This document shows positions 47,982 through 57,706 of a DNA stretch of 64,000 nt, piece after piece (position 1 is the stretch's first letter; every line of letters starts with the position of its first letter). The translations under genes were made by a program, and so were the position numbers. Source of the DNA: Chryseobacterium populi (GTDB lineage Bacteria; Bacteroidota; Bacteroidia; Flavobacteriales; Weeksellaceae); NCBI RefSeq assembly GCF_000282115.1, contig NZ_AKJY01000009.1, forward strand, positions 22,771-86,770. Reading direction: 5' to 3'. The notes below the pieces were generated by a model, which saw nothing but the letters and a program-made list of their open reading frames with translations, was not told where the DNA came from and made no database searches.

Positions 47982-50429
47982 TTAATCTTTTACATAAATC
48001 CGTTTCACCCGTGGTGAAATAGAGGTTAACACTTCATAGGTTATCGTTTTGCAATAGCCTGCGAATTCTTTTAAACTTGGTTTTGCATTAAAAACAGTAA
48101 CAGTATCGCCTTCTTTTATGTTGGGGATATTGTCTACATTGATCATCATCATATCCATGCAGATATTTCCTACAATCGGGGCCAGCATTTTATTTACCCC
48201 CACATTTCCAACCTGATTTCCTATCAGTCTGGGAATTCCATCTGCGTAACCTACCGGAATGGTGGCTATCTTTGTTAGATGATCTGCTTTATATTTTCTG
48301 CTATAGCCTACAGATTCCCCATTTTCTACGAATGAGATCTGAGAGATAACCGTTTTAAAGCTTACGGTGGACTGTAGCTGTTTTTGTATTTCACTATCTG
48401 GTGATTCTCCTAGCATTCCTATCCCAATCCTCACCATATCATATTGATAATCTGTATAACTTGTTATCCCTGATGAATTTAAAATATGTCGGATAGGCTG
48501 ATAGCCAAGGTTTTCAATTAAATAGCCTGAATTTTTATCAAAAATTTCCAGCTGATGTAAAGTAAATTCTTTTTCATCCGGTACATCTGAAGACGACAGA
48601 TGACTGAAAATACTTTGAACTTTTACATTTTTATTTTTTAAAGCTTCACTGAGCTGGTCCAATTCAAATCCTTTGAAACCAAGACGATGCATTCCGGTCT
48701 CCAGCTTAATATGGATCGGATATTTTTTATCATACCCTGATTTTTGAACTGCTTCATAGAAAAGATCCAGCACCCTGAAACTGTAAATTTCCGGTTCCAG
48801 ATTGTATTGAATAATAGTATCATAGCTATGCTGTTCCGGATTCATCACAACAATAGGAGTGGTGATTCCTTTTTTACGGAGCTCTGCACCTTCATCTGCA
48901 AAGGCTACCCCAAGATAATCGATGTGATGGTGCTGTAAGAATTCTGAAATCTCATAGCTTCCCAAACCATAAGCATTGGCCTTTACCATTGCCATCATTT
49001 TGGTTCTGGGTTTTAATAAAGATTTATGGTAATTGATATTATGAAGAATAGCATTCAGATTGATCTCCAGAACGGTATCATGTTTTCTGAGCTCAAGAAG
49101 GTCTTTAAGCTTTTCAATCTCAAATTTTCTGGCTCCTTTCAGAAGGATGATCTGGTTTTCAATATCGGTAAGATGTTTACTTTCAATGAGTTCATGAGTG
49201 TCTATGAAAGTAAATGTTTTAGAATTAAAAAGATGGCTAAACTTGCTGATCTCATCGCCTATCAGGAAAACGGAATCAAATTTCTGCTCATTCACGAGCT
49301 CGGAAACTTCTTCATACAATTCCCGGGAATTGGAGTTTACCCCGAGAATATCCGTTAAAACCAATGATTTTTCAGGTTTTTTATATTCATTTAAAAACTG
49401 TAAGGCAGTTTTCAGAGAATCGAGATCCAGATTAAAGGAATCATTGATGATGATATTGCCTTTAACTCCTTCAATCGCTTCAAGTCTCATCTCTATGGCC
49501 TTTAAAGAGTTGATTTTTTCGATGATCTTCTGATTTTCGATGTTCAACTCTTTCAGAACGGTAAGAAGGGCTAAAGCATTCGTTAATGTGGCTTCATCTC
49601 TCTGATGGGCTGGAAAGCTGATTTCCTCATCAAAATATTCTACAATAATATCTTCCTCTTTGGAAATATTGTTTTTAATGGAAACCAGGTTTTCTTTTTT
49701 AAAGCCATAAGAAATTAATTTTTTACTTGAATAAAGCTGTTTTATTTTATATTCAACCAATGGGTTATCGCCATTGTAAATAATTACTTCAGAATCTTTG
49801 AAAAGCTTAATTTTTTCACTGATTAATTCTTCTTCGGACGTAAAATTGGCAGCGTGTGCAGTTCCGATATGAGTCAACAGTCCAATCTGGGGGTGAAAAA
49901 TATTTTCCAGTTTCTGCATCTCATCAGGCTTGGAAATTCCTACTTCAAAAATTCCCAGCTGATGGGCATCGTTAATTTGGAGCAAGGAAAGGGGAAGTCC
50001 GATTTGAGAATTGAAGCTTTTCGGGCTTTTGATGGTAGGAAACTCATTCCAGAGGCATTGGTACAGCCATTCTTTTAAAATGGTTTTCCCATTACTTCCT
50101 GTAATCCCAATCGATTTAAGATGAGAGTGCTCAAAATGATATTTGGCCAGTTTCTGAAGGAATTCCACAGAATTTTCAACCAGGATCCATGTTATATTTT
50201 CAAATTGTGGAAATTGATTTTCTGAAATAATAACGTTTATTCCTCTGTCAATAGCTGATTCTATAAATTTTTCCCCGGAATTCTTTTTAGTATTAATTGC
50301 AATAAATGCAGTATTTTTTGTTGAATAGATAATTCTGCTATCAAAAGCTATGTTTTTGATAACTGAATCTTTGTCTCCAATAATCTCAGCATTGGTGATT
50401 TCTGCAATTTGGTGTACTGTATAATTCAT
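47982..50429 (-). CDS. Bifunctional MurF ligase - alanine racemase fusion
   Basis: The protein has 815 residues. The N-terminal MurF part (about 1-445) has SIGITGSNGKTILKEWL (ATP P-loop), IGTAHAANF and INDSFNLDLDSLKTAL, and adds D-Ala-D-Ala to UDP-MurNAc-tripeptide. The C-terminal alanine racemase (about 450-815) has MMAMVKANAYGLGSYEI (PLP Lys), HIKLETGMHRLGF and YADGIPRLIGN, making D-Ala from L-Ala. The MurF part appears shorter than stand-alone MurF. The fusion is characteristic of Bacteroidota and couples D-Ala supply to its use. Confidence 0.95.
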   Translation of the reverse strand: MNYTVHQIAEITNAEIIGDKDSVIKNIAFDSRIIYSTKNTAFIAINTKKNSGEKFIESAIDRGINVIISENQFPQFENITWILVENSVEFLQKLAKYHFEHSHLKSIGITGSNGKTILKEWLYQCLWNEFPTIKSPKSFNSQIGLPLSLLQINDAHQLGIFEVGISKPDEMQKLENIFHPQIGLLTHIGTAHAANFTSEEELISEKIKLFKDSEVIIYNGDNPLVEYKIKQLYSSKKLISYGFKKENLVSIKNNISKEEDIIVEYFDEEISFPAHQRDEATLTNALALLTVLKELNIENQKIIEKINSLKAIEMRLEAIEGVKGNIIINDSFNLDLDSLKTALQFLNEYKKPEKSLVLTDILGVNSNSRELYEEVSELVNEQKFDSVFLIGDEISKFSHLFNSKTFTFIDTHELIESKHLTDIENQIILLKGARKFEIEKLKDLLELRKHDTVLEINLNAILHNINYHKSLLKPRTKMMAMVKANAYGLGSYEISEFLQHHHIDYLGVAFADEGAELRKKGITTPIVVMNPEQHSYDTIIQYNLEPEIYSFRVLDLFYEAVQKSGYDKKYPIHIKLETGMHRLGFKGFELDQLSEALKNKNVKVQSIFSHLSSSDVPDEKEFTLHQLEIFDKNSGYLIENLGYQPIRHILNSSGITSYTDYQYDMVRIGIGMLGESPDSEIQKQLQSTVSFKTVISQISFVENGESVGYSRKYKADHLTKIATIPVGYADGIPRLIGNQVGNVGVNKMLAPIVGNICMDMMMINVDNIPNIKEGDTVTVFNAKPSLKEFAGYCKTITYEVLTSISPRVKRIYVKD

Positions 50430-50481
50430 TAATATCCTTCTGCTTATTTTTAGGCGAAATCGTTTTAGCCCTTAATTTTTT

Positions 50482-50574
50482 ATTAATCGCAAAAAAGATT
50501 TCAACAATGAAGTTGATTAAATTATTCATCTTAAAAACTCAAAATATTAAATAATTTTCGTCTTTGCGATTAAT
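50482..50574. repeat. Intergenic inverted repeat (ATTAATCGCAAA arms)
   Basis: A 12-bp perfect inverted repeat, ATTAATCGCAAA at 50482-50493 and TTTGCGATTAAT at 50563-50574, encloses about 70 nt of AT-rich sequence between murF-alr and tdk. From memory, 'cgcaaag' palindromic elements are frequent between Chryseobacterium genes. Confidence 0.5.
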
Positions 50575-50592
50575 TTAGGTATAAATTTAATT

Positions 50593-51183
50593 TTATTTTT
50601 TCTTTTTTGAAAGCACTTCATCAATAAAAACCCGGCGGCTCACTGCTTCATAGCTTTCGGTCTCGCCCAATTCTACCAGGTTATTTCCCTGGGTAATCCT
50701 CATGGAATAATTAGCTAAATTACCTGTTCTCTTACAAATAGCATGCACTTTTGTTACATATTCAGCAGTAGCCATCAGATTGGGCATCGGTCCAAACGGA
50801 CGTCCCAAAAAGTCCATATCAAGACCAGCAACAACAACTCTTATTCCACTGTTGGCTAATTGATTGGCAATTTCTACAATGCTTTCATCAAAAAACTGGG
50901 CTTCATCAATCCCTACAACATCACAATTGGAAGCCAGCAAAAGGATTTCGTTGGGATTTTCCACTGCTGTACTCCGTATTTTATTCTGATTGTGGGATAC
51001 CACATCTTCATCGGAATATCTGGTATCCAATTTAGGTTTAAAAATTTCCACATTCTGCCCCGCCATTTCAGCTCTTCTCAGTCTTCGGATCAATTCTTCG
51101 GTTTTTCCTGAAAACATAGAGCCACAAATAACTTCCATCCAACCACTTTGTTTGGAATGATTAATTGTATTTTCTAAAAACAT
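50593..51183 (-). CDS. tdk: Thymidine kinase
   Basis: The enzyme phosphorylates thymidine in the salvage pathway. The 196-residue type II enzyme has P-loop GSMFSGKTEELIRRLRRAE, IDEAQFFDESIV (catalytic Glu) and GLDMDFLGRPFGPMPNLM. The zinc ribbon appears reduced: after VTKVHAICKRTGNLANYS there is only one Cys instead of the usual pairs. Transcribed toward murF-alr with a 163-bp gap. Confidence 0.95.
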   Translation of the reverse strand: MFLENTINHSKQSGWMEVICGSMFSGKTEELIRRLRRAEMAGQNVEIFKPKLDTRYSDEDVVSHNQNKIRSTAVENPNEILLLASNCDVVGIDEAQFFDESIVEIANQLANSGIRVVVAGLDMDFLGRPFGPMPNLMATAEYVTKVHAICKRTGNLANYSMRITQGNNLVELGETESYEAVSRRVFIDEVLSKKKK

Positions 51184-51244
51184 TTGTTAAATTAGCCGTA
51201 ATAATTTTAACATCAAAAGTAAGCAATTTTAACAAGAATCTTAT

Positions 51245-52705
51245 ATGCAGAATATCCAAGATTTAAAGGAAAAGATTTTTTTTGAATCCAAGAATATCAT
51301 TGATATTTTGGAGAAAATAAACAATGTTGACGAATTACTTTCCAAGCAGGATCTTGTAGATGAACTTGCTAACAGGATTTCTTTTTTGAGATTGCTGGAA
51401 AAAAATATCGAATTTTTTGTAACAGATAATTCAGCCCAAACTATTGAAAATGGGAAGAATATTTCTTTCGTAGGGACAGAATTTGAAAGTAAGGAAACAA
51501 ATAACGATGTTACCGAAGAGGAAGCGATCTTTAATAATGAATTCAATGAAATTGACGAAAATGAGCTCCATGAGAATATCATCAGTTTTGTTGAAGAAAA
51601 TTCTGAGGAACAAAGGGATGAAAATTTTGATGAAAGAAAATCTCAACAGGATATTACCGAGGAAGAAGCTGTTTTTAATAATCAGTTGAATGAGATTGAT
51701 GAAAATGATACATCAGACTATGAGGGAAGCATTTTAAGCTTTGTAGATGAAGAAAGAATCCTTGCAGACTCAGAACCTGAAACTCATGAAGATATTGATG
51801 AAGAAATGTTTAGTCAGGAGACAACAGAAGAAGAGGTGATTTTTACGAATCAGCTGAACGAAATCGATGAGTTTGAAAATGAGCTTTCTGATGATCAAGA
51901 TAGCAATTCCGGATCTTTTGAAGAAGAAGAAAAAATTCAGCTGAGTTTTGAACCGGAAACAGAAAATGCTAATGAAACTCCGGAAGCAGTAGAAAGAATT
52001 CCAAGTATTTTTGATACTGAACTTTTAGACGAAGAGATTCTTATTGAAGAAAATGAAGAGCAGTTTATTACTTCAAGCATCAGTCTCGGACAGGGTGAAA
52101 TGGCAAACGAAACATCCAATGTTGAAAATATTCTGAATGAGATAAAAAATGATGCCCAGACAGAAGAAAAGTATGAAGAGGCAATAACAGAAGAGGAACA
52201 TGAAAGGAGAAGAATTGTAGAGATCAATAAGCCCCATTCTGAAATTGAAAAGAAAAAACCTTCTTCAGATGAAAATTTTGAAAATTTAGATGCTTATAAT
52301 CAGGAGAAAAAAATTAAACTTGCCAATATCAAAGGATTAAAAGCGGTTAAGACCCTTTTTGATGATGATCCTCTCGAAAGAGAAGTTCCTCAGGAAAAGA
52401 AAGAGACAGTGATAAAAGAAGATATGGGAAGCCTTCTGAAAACCAATATACCGACAGATTTTATGGAAGCTGAAAAAAGGAAACCTGAATTTAAGCTGGA
52501 CTTAAATGACAGGATTGCTTTTTCAAAAACTTTATTCGGAGGAAGCCAGTCTGAACTGAATGAAGTAATTACAGATCTCAATAGTTTCAGAACACTGGAA
52601 GAAGCAAAAGAGTATCTGAGTGACCTTTATTATGCCAGAAACTGGGGTAAAGTAGATGAATATGCCCAAAGATTATGGGTATTGGTAGAAAATAAATTCT
52701 TATAA
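51245..52705 (+). CDS. Acidic repeat protein with conserved C-terminal helical domain
   Basis: This 486-residue protein of unknown function has a helical N-terminus (1-60). A highly acidic central region (about 75-330) contains three copies of a motif close to TEEEAIFNNQLNEIDE (near 93, 142 and 196), each followed by a SFVEE/SFEEE-type segment. A folded C-terminal domain (about 415-486, DRIAFSKTLFGGSQSELN and YARNWGKVDEYAQRLW) looks conserved. No signal or membrane segment. It ends 2 bp before rsmI, so they are probably cotranscribed. Confidence 0.7.
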   Translation: MQNIQDLKEKIFFESKNIIDILEKINNVDELLSKQDLVDELANRISFLRLLEKNIEFFVTDNSAQTIENGKNISFVGTEFESKETNNDVTEEEAIFNNEFNEIDENELHENIISFVEENSEEQRDENFDERKSQQDITEEEAVFNNQLNEIDENDTSDYEGSILSFVDEERILADSEPETHEDIDEEMFSQETTEEEVIFTNQLNEIDEFENELSDDQDSNSGSFEEEEKIQLSFEPETENANETPEAVERIPSIFDTELLDEEILIEENEEQFITSSISLGQGEMANETSNVENILNEIKNDAQTEEKYEEAITEEEHERRRIVEINKPHSEIEKKKPSSDENFENLDAYNQEKKIKLANIKGLKAVKTLFDDDPLEREVPQEKKETVIKEDMGSLLKTNIPTDFMEAEKRKPEFKLDLNDRIAFSKTLFGGSQSELNEVITDLNSFRTLEEAKEYLSDLYYARNWGKVDEYAQRLWVLVENKFL

Positions 52706-52707
52706 TT

Positions 52708-53382
52708 TTGAGCGGTATTTTATATTTTGTTCCAACACCCGTCGGAAACTTAGAAGACATGACTTTCAGAGCCGTAAATGTGCTGAAGGAAGTGGATTAT
52801 ATTTTGTGTGAAGACACAAGAACCTCAGGAATTCTTTTAAAGCATTTCGAGATTTCAAAACCTTTAAAATCTTATCATTTACATAATGAGCACCAGGCAA
52901 CAGAAAAGGTGATTACTGATCTTAAAAACGGGCAGAATATCGCCCTGATTACGGATGCAGGGACTCCGGGAATTTCAGATCCCGGCTATTTGCTAGGAAA
53001 AGCGGGCGCAGACCATGATATTGAAATGATTTGTCTTCCCGGGGCAACGGCTTTTGTTCCGGCTCTGGTCGTTTCCGGGCTCCCGAATAATGAATTCCTG
53101 TTTGCAGGATTTCTTCCCCAGAAAAAAGGAAGGCAAACAAAGCTCAGACAGCTTGCGGAAGAAAAGAAAACAATTGTTTTATACGAAAGTCCGCATAAAA
53201 TAAACACTACTCTTGAACAGATCAAAGAATTTTTCGGCGAGGAAACCAAAGTGAGCCTGAGCCGTGAGATTTCTAAAAAGTTTGAAGAGACCAAAAGAGG
53301 AACAATCAATGAGTTAATTGAGTTCTCTAAAAGTAAAACCCTAAAAGGCGAGATTGTTCTCATCGTGAATAATTCTATTTAA
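52708..53382 (+). CDS. rsmI: 16S rRNA (cytidine-1402-2'-O)-methyltransferase
   Basis: RsmI 2'-O-methylates C1402 in the decoding centre of 16S rRNA. The 224-residue protein uses a TTG start (52708), 2 bp after the previous stop, giving SGILYFVPTPVGNLEDMTFRAV, the family N-terminus. Other blocks are CEDTRTSGILLKHF, TDAGTPGISDPGYL and LPGATAFVPALVVSGLP. It is shorter than E. coli RsmI, lacking the C-terminal extension, as is common in Bacteroidota. Confidence 0.94.
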   Translation: MSGILYFVPTPVGNLEDMTFRAVNVLKEVDYILCEDTRTSGILLKHFEISKPLKSYHLHNEHQATEKVITDLKNGQNIALITDAGTPGISDPGYLLGKAGADHDIEMICLPGATAFVPALVVSGLPNNEFLFAGFLPQKKGRQTKLRQLAEEKKTIVLYESPHKINTTLEQIKEFFGEETKVSLSREISKKFEETKRGTINELIEFSKSKTLKGEIVLIVNNSI

Positions 53383-54858
53383 TTGAAAAAGTTAGTTTTT
53401 ATATTATTTTCATCGGTCTGTATGGCACAGACTGATCAGTACACCCAGATTCTGTTATCAAAAAAAATAGGTAAAGAAGTTCATTTCTACTCAAAAGGAT
53501 ATGGAATTATCAGTGACTCAAAGACCGGAAGGTCCGGCATTGTCGATTCTTTGGGTAATATTACTTTTAATGATTCTTTTAAAAGTGAGATTTCAAGGTT
53601 ATCAGAGAATCGATTTATTTTAAAAGGAAAGGAAGGTAATTTTAGAGGAAAAGTTGCTTTAATTGATGAAAAAGGAACTGAATTAATTCCGATGGATAAT
53701 TTCAGATACAGGACGTGGGAAAATAAAGAAAGACTGATTTATTCCAAAGCGGGTATTGAAAGCGTTTATGATTACAACGGAAAGCAGGTTATTCCATCAT
53801 CTGATAAAATAGAATTTGCCAGCGAAAACAGGATTTTTGTAAAAAAAGGAGGAGCCTGGTTTATTTATGACTACGATGGTAAACAGGTTTCTGACAGAGC
53901 ATTTGATGAAGATCTTCGTTTTTACAAAGGCAGGGTGTACATTACCACAGGAATAGGAAAGGGAGAAATTATTGATAGTAACGGTAAAACTTTAAGCCAG
54001 ATTTCAAATCATTATATCGAGGATATTAATGGTTTTCCGTTCTTGGTTACAAAAAATATTGCGAAAAGCAGATATGGAATTGTAGATGAAAGTGAAACGG
54101 TTCTGGCTGATGAAATTTACGAACAGGCTTTTGTGGGAAGAAAATACATTTATCTGATCAAAGATAATAAAGTAAACATTTTTTCTAAAGCTGAAAAAAA
54201 GGTTTATCCAACAGAATTTCATTATGTAAACCATTTGTTTGACGGCTTGTTTAAAAGCTTGAAAGATGATAAGAATCCAAAAATTGCCGTACTCAAAACT
54301 GACGGTGAAGTGATCTTTCCTAAAGAATTTGATGTGGTGGAAGCTTTCAAAATTGAAGGCGAAGATTATCTGTATGTGAGTAAAGAGAATGAAGAGCAAC
54401 TTTTAGACAAAAATTTAAAAAATATTCTGGATGAAGGATATCAGATAGAAAAAGTGTTTTTTGATAATTTAATTGTAAAGAAGGATGACATTTTTTATAA
54501 GTTTTCACCAAAAAACAGATCTTATACAGCGCTTAAAAATATTGCTTCCATAAAGCCTTTTCAGTTTTATCCTGCAATTATCTGCAAAAACAAAGAAAAT
54601 TTTTATGGTATGCTTGATGAAGAAGGAAATGAGGTTATTCCATTCATGTATGATGATATTGTTACTTTTCTGGGTGAAAATGAAATTGTTGTACAGAAAG
54701 GAAAGAAATTCGGCCTTACCAACCATAAAGGAGAACCTTTAAAAGAGGTTATCTACGATAAATATTCTACAGACAGGAAAGGAATAAAACTGACCAGAGT
54801 GAACGATTCCGAATACCTGTATTTCACCCCGCAGAAAGAAAAAATATTCTTCGAATAA
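53383..54858 (+). CDS. WG-repeat secreted protein
   Basis: This 491-residue protein starts with TTG (53383) immediately after the rsmI stop. The signal peptide KKLVFILFSSVCMAQ supports this start. The rest is a string of WG-type beta repeats: YGIISDSKTGRSGIVDSLGN, VALIDEKGTELIP, WFIYDYDGKQV, YGMLDEEGNEVIPFMYDDI and FGLTNHKGEPLKEVIYDKY. WG repeats usually mediate protein binding. Probably periplasmic or surface-exposed; function unknown. Confidence 0.85.
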   Translation: MKKLVFILFSSVCMAQTDQYTQILLSKKIGKEVHFYSKGYGIISDSKTGRSGIVDSLGNITFNDSFKSEISRLSENRFILKGKEGNFRGKVALIDEKGTELIPMDNFRYRTWENKERLIYSKAGIESVYDYNGKQVIPSSDKIEFASENRIFVKKGGAWFIYDYDGKQVSDRAFDEDLRFYKGRVYITTGIGKGEIIDSNGKTLSQISNHYIEDINGFPFLVTKNIAKSRYGIVDESETVLADEIYEQAFVGRKYIYLIKDNKVNIFSKAEKKVYPTEFHYVNHLFDGLFKSLKDDKNPKIAVLKTDGEVIFPKEFDVVEAFKIEGEDYLYVSKENEEQLLDKNLKNILDEGYQIEKVFFDNLIVKKDDIFYKFSPKNRSYTALKNIASIKPFQFYPAIICKNKENFYGMLDEEGNEVIPFMYDDIVTFLGENEIVVQKGKKFGLTNHKGEPLKEVIYDKYSTDRKGIKLTRVNDSEYLYFTPQKEKIFFE

Positions 54859-54934
54859 TTTTTATACAGAACAAAAACAGTCATAATTTTTTACTAAAAT
54901 AATGATTTGAAATGCTTTGAATAACATTTTATAA

Positions 54935-54942
54935 TATCTTTG
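54935..54942 (+). promoter_or_regulatory. fabG -7 promoter element
   Basis: TATCTTTG fits TAnnTTTG, with TTTG motifs 15 and 25 nt upstream, leaving a leader of about 85 nt before the fabG ATG. Confidence 0.45.
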
Positions 54943-55032
54943 CGCACGTTTAATTTTGGTAAAATTAAATAATAGTAAATTAGCCAACCTACACTTGACT
55001 AATGAATTAAAAAGAAAATAATTGTCATAAAT

Positions 55033-55776
55033 ATGAAACTATTAGAAGGAAAAGTAGCACTAATTACCGGAGCTACAAGAGGAATCGGAAGAGGAATTGC
55101 TGAAATTTTTGCTCAACAGGGAGCTAAGGTAGCATTTACATATGCCGGATCTGTAGACAAGGCTAAAGAATTAGAAGCGACTTTAAGTTCTGTAACTCAA
55201 ATTAAAGGTTACCAATCTGATGCTTCAGATTATGATGCTGCCCAAAAATTAGTAGACGAAGTAATGGCTGAATTTGGGAAAATAGATATTCTGATCAACA
55301 ATGCAGGAATTACAAGGGATAATTTATTGCTGAGAATGTCAAAAGACGATTGGGATACGATTATCAAAGTAAACTTAGATTCTGTATTCAACCTTACAAA
55401 AGCAGTTATCAAGCCAATGATGAAGGCAAAAACAGGGTCTATCATCAATATGACATCCGTAGTAGGAGTGAAAGGAAATGCAGGCCAGGCCAATTATGCA
55501 GCTTCCAAAGCCGGAGTTATCGGGTTTACAAAATCTGTTGCTTTGGAATTAGGATCAAGAAACATCCGTTGTAATGCCATCGCTCCCGGATTTATTGAAA
55601 CGGAAATGACCGCTGCTTTGGATGAAAAAACAGTTCAGGGCTGGAGAGAAGGAATTCCATTGAAAAGAGGCGGACAGCCTGAAGATATTGCAAATGCATG
55701 TGTATTCTTAGGAAGCGAGATGTCTGCTTATATTACAGGACAAACATTAAACGTTGATGGTGGGATGTTAACATAA
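55033..55776 (+). CDS. fabG: 3-oxoacyl-[acyl-carrier-protein] reductase
   Basis: This NADPH-dependent reduction step of fatty-acid elongation is catalysed by a 247-residue SDR: ITGATRGIGRGIAEIF (cofactor), NNAGITRDNLLLRMSKDDWD (FabG-specific), Ser in NMTSVVGVKGN, YAASKAG and GQTLNVDGGM at the C-terminus. Full length and typical. Own promoter and terminator indicate a monocistronic gene. Confidence 0.95.
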   Translation: MKLLEGKVALITGATRGIGRGIAEIFAQQGAKVAFTYAGSVDKAKELEATLSSVTQIKGYQSDASDYDAAQKLVDEVMAEFGKIDILINNAGITRDNLLLRMSKDDWDTIIKVNLDSVFNLTKAVIKPMMKAKTGSIINMTSVVGVKGNAGQANYAASKAGVIGFTKSVALELGSRNIRCNAIAPGFIETEMTAALDEKTVQGWREGIPLKRGGQPEDIANACVFLGSEMSAYITGQTLNVDGGMLT

Positions 55777-55796
55777 CCAACTGTCTCTGCATAAAA

Positions 55797-55835
55797 TAAA
55801 AATCCGTCATCATAAATAGGTGACGGATTTTTGTT
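55797..55835. terminator. Terminator after fabG
   Basis: AAAAATCCGTCA-loop-TGACGGATTTTT lies between fabG and the convergent DUF1835 gene. Confidence 0.8.
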
Positions 55836-56592
55836 ATCTATTGATGGCTTTATGGCACATATTCTTGACCTGAACATCACCATAACCGTATATTCCGAAA
55901 TTCTGCTGAAATTCTTTAAAGATGATATTAAAATCCCTGACCCCGTTTTCTGTTAATTTTTTTACGAAAACTTCAGGATTGGTCAATGAAGTGTTTTCAG
56001 GAAAAGCATTACAATAAGCATCAATTACTTCTTTCAGATATCGGAAACAAACAGATTTATTTTCCGATAACCGGGACAGCTGATTCTTATCCTGATTTTT
56101 ATAAGCATTCCAAAAATGTGCTCCCAACCGGATATCTTCTTTCCTGAATTCTTCTTTTAATCGATATGATTCTTCTAATGCATGGCTGCCGGATAAAGAA
56201 AATCCTTTCCAGTGATCTTCAACATCAGGAACCTGAGGAAAAACCCTGAATACCTGGATATTTTTCTTTTCAGAGAGTAGAGAAATGCAAAACCATATAT
56301 TGACCTGGCAAAACAGATCATCTTCAAACCAGAGATTCACTTCAGCGTTTTCAGGAATATCCAGTATTTTTTGAAATTCCGGAACAACTTTTTTATAATA
56401 GCTTTGTTGGGAGGCTTCATATTCTCCCGAAACAAATTCAGATCTTATTTTCCAGAAATGATCAAGAGAATCCGACTGTAAAGGACCTGAAATTAATGCT
56501 TCGCGGCAAACAATTATCTCGCCACCGACTGAAGTTTTATTCAGATATTCAGCAAGATAATCGCCATTTGCTATGTGAAATGTTTTTTTCAA
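55834..56592 (-). CDS. DUF1835 domain protein
   Basis: This 252-residue protein has N-terminal KTFHIANGDYLAEYLNKT and IIVCREALISGPLQ, the DUF1835 signature. The middle block VNLWFEDDLFCQVNIWFCISLLSE and the C-terminal helices are also typical of the family. No signal peptide. Function unknown. It starts 2 bp after the guaC stop, so it is probably cotranscribed. Confidence 0.85.
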   Translation of the reverse strand: MKKTFHIANGDYLAEYLNKTSVGGEIIVCREALISGPLQSDSLDHFWKIRSEFVSGEYEASQQSYYKKVVPEFQKILDIPENAEVNLWFEDDLFCQVNIWFCISLLSEKKNIQVFRVFPQVPDVEDHWKGFSLSGSHALEESYRLKEEFRKEDIRLGAHFWNAYKNQDKNQLSRLSENKSVCFRYLKEVIDAYCNAFPENTSLTNPEVFVKKLTENGVRDFNIIFKEFQQNFGIYGYGDVQVKNMCHKAINR

Positions 56593-56594
56593 CG

Positions 56595-57635
56595 TTACTC
56601 TTTAAAAACCTGGTTTTCCTGTTCCTGAACTCTTATAAAAGTGGTTCGTTTTGATAATTCCTTAAGTTTTGAAGCTCCCACATAGGTACAGGTAGAACGT
56701 ACACCGCCTAAAATATCCTTTACGGTTTCTGAAACCGGACCTTTGTAAGCCACTTTTACGGTTTTTCCTTCAGAAGCCCTGTATTCCGCAACACCTCCTG
56801 AATGCTTATCCATAGCCGTTTTTGAGCTCATCCCATAAAATAAACGGTATTTTTTACCATTTTCCTCAATCATTTCACCGCCACTTTCGTCATGCCCGGC
56901 AAACATTCCGCCCAGCATTACAAAATCGGCACCGCCACCAAAAGCTTTTGCTACATCTCCGGGAACTTTACAGCCGCCGTCTGCAATGATATGGCCACCA
57001 AGACCATGAGCCGCGTCAGAACATTCAATAATCGCTGACAATTGCGGATAGCCTACTCCTGTTTTTACACGGGTCGTACAAACGGAGCCTGGGCCGATTC
57101 CTACTTTTATAATATCTGCACCTACCAGAAGCAGCTCCTCTACCATTTCTCCGGTAACCACATTCCCTGCGATAATAATTTTATCAGGAAAATTAGCCCT
57201 TGCACGCTTCACAAAACCTACAAAATGCTCTGAATAGCCATTGGCTACATCAATACAGAGAAATTCGATTTTTGGATGGTTTTCAAGGATCTGTCTGATT
57301 TTTTCTTCATCAGCTTTCCCCGTTCCAGTACTTAAAGCGATATATTGATAAATGCTTTCCGGCTGATTTTGTAAAAAAGCATTCCATTCTTCTACGGAAT
57401 AATGTTTGTGCACAGCGGTAATAATTTTATCTTTGGCAAGCTCGACAGCCATTTCGAAAGTTCCTACCGTATCCATGTTAGCCGCAATTACAGGAGTTCC
57501 TTTCCATTTCTTTTGGGTATGCCTGAAAGTAAATTCTCTTTCTAAATCAACTTCTGAACGGGATTTTAATGTAGAACGCTTAGGGCGGAACATTACATCC
57601 TTAAATCCCAGTTTTATATCATATTCTATTCGCAT
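56595..57635 (-). CDS. guaC: GMP reductase
   Basis: The enzyme converts GMP to IMP with NADPH in purine interconversion. The start is ATG 57635 ([20 protein letters not shown]); 14 extra in-frame codons upstream do not fit the family. The 346-residue barrel has the catalytic Cys loop [50 protein letters not shown] and [15 protein letters not shown]. The absence of a CBS pair and the RVKTGVG sequence favour GuaC over IMP dehydrogenase. Confidence 0.93.
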   Translation of the reverse strand: MRIEYDIKLGFKDVMFRPKRSTLKSRSEVDLEREFTFRHTQKKWKGTPVIAANMDTVGTFEMAVELAKDKIITAVHKHYSVEEWNAFLQNQPESIYQYIALSTGTGKADEEKIRQILENHPKIEFLCIDVANGYSEHFVGFVKRARANFPDKIIIAGNVVTGEMVEELLLVGADIIKVGIGPGSVCTTRVKTGVGYPQLSAIIECSDAAHGLGGHIIADGGCKVPGDVAKAFGGGADFVMLGGMFAGHDESGGEMIEENGKKYRLFYGMSSKTAMDKHSGGVAEYRASEGKTVKVAYKGPVSETVKDILGGVRSTCTYVGASKLKELSKRTTFIRVQEQENQVFKE

Positions 57636-57706
57636 TTTGTGTAAATGATTTATTTGTTTACCAAATAAAATTAGCAAATTATCTGAAATATCTTACTTTT
57701 GAATCA

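Noticed and set aside
39437..50429. GC-skew switch as proof of the origin
   Set aside because: Row counts in several genes disagree; a full cumulative calculation is needed, so this was not used as evidence.
56595..57677. 360-residue form of GMP reductase
   Set aside because: The family N-terminus begins at [11 protein letters not shown] (57635).
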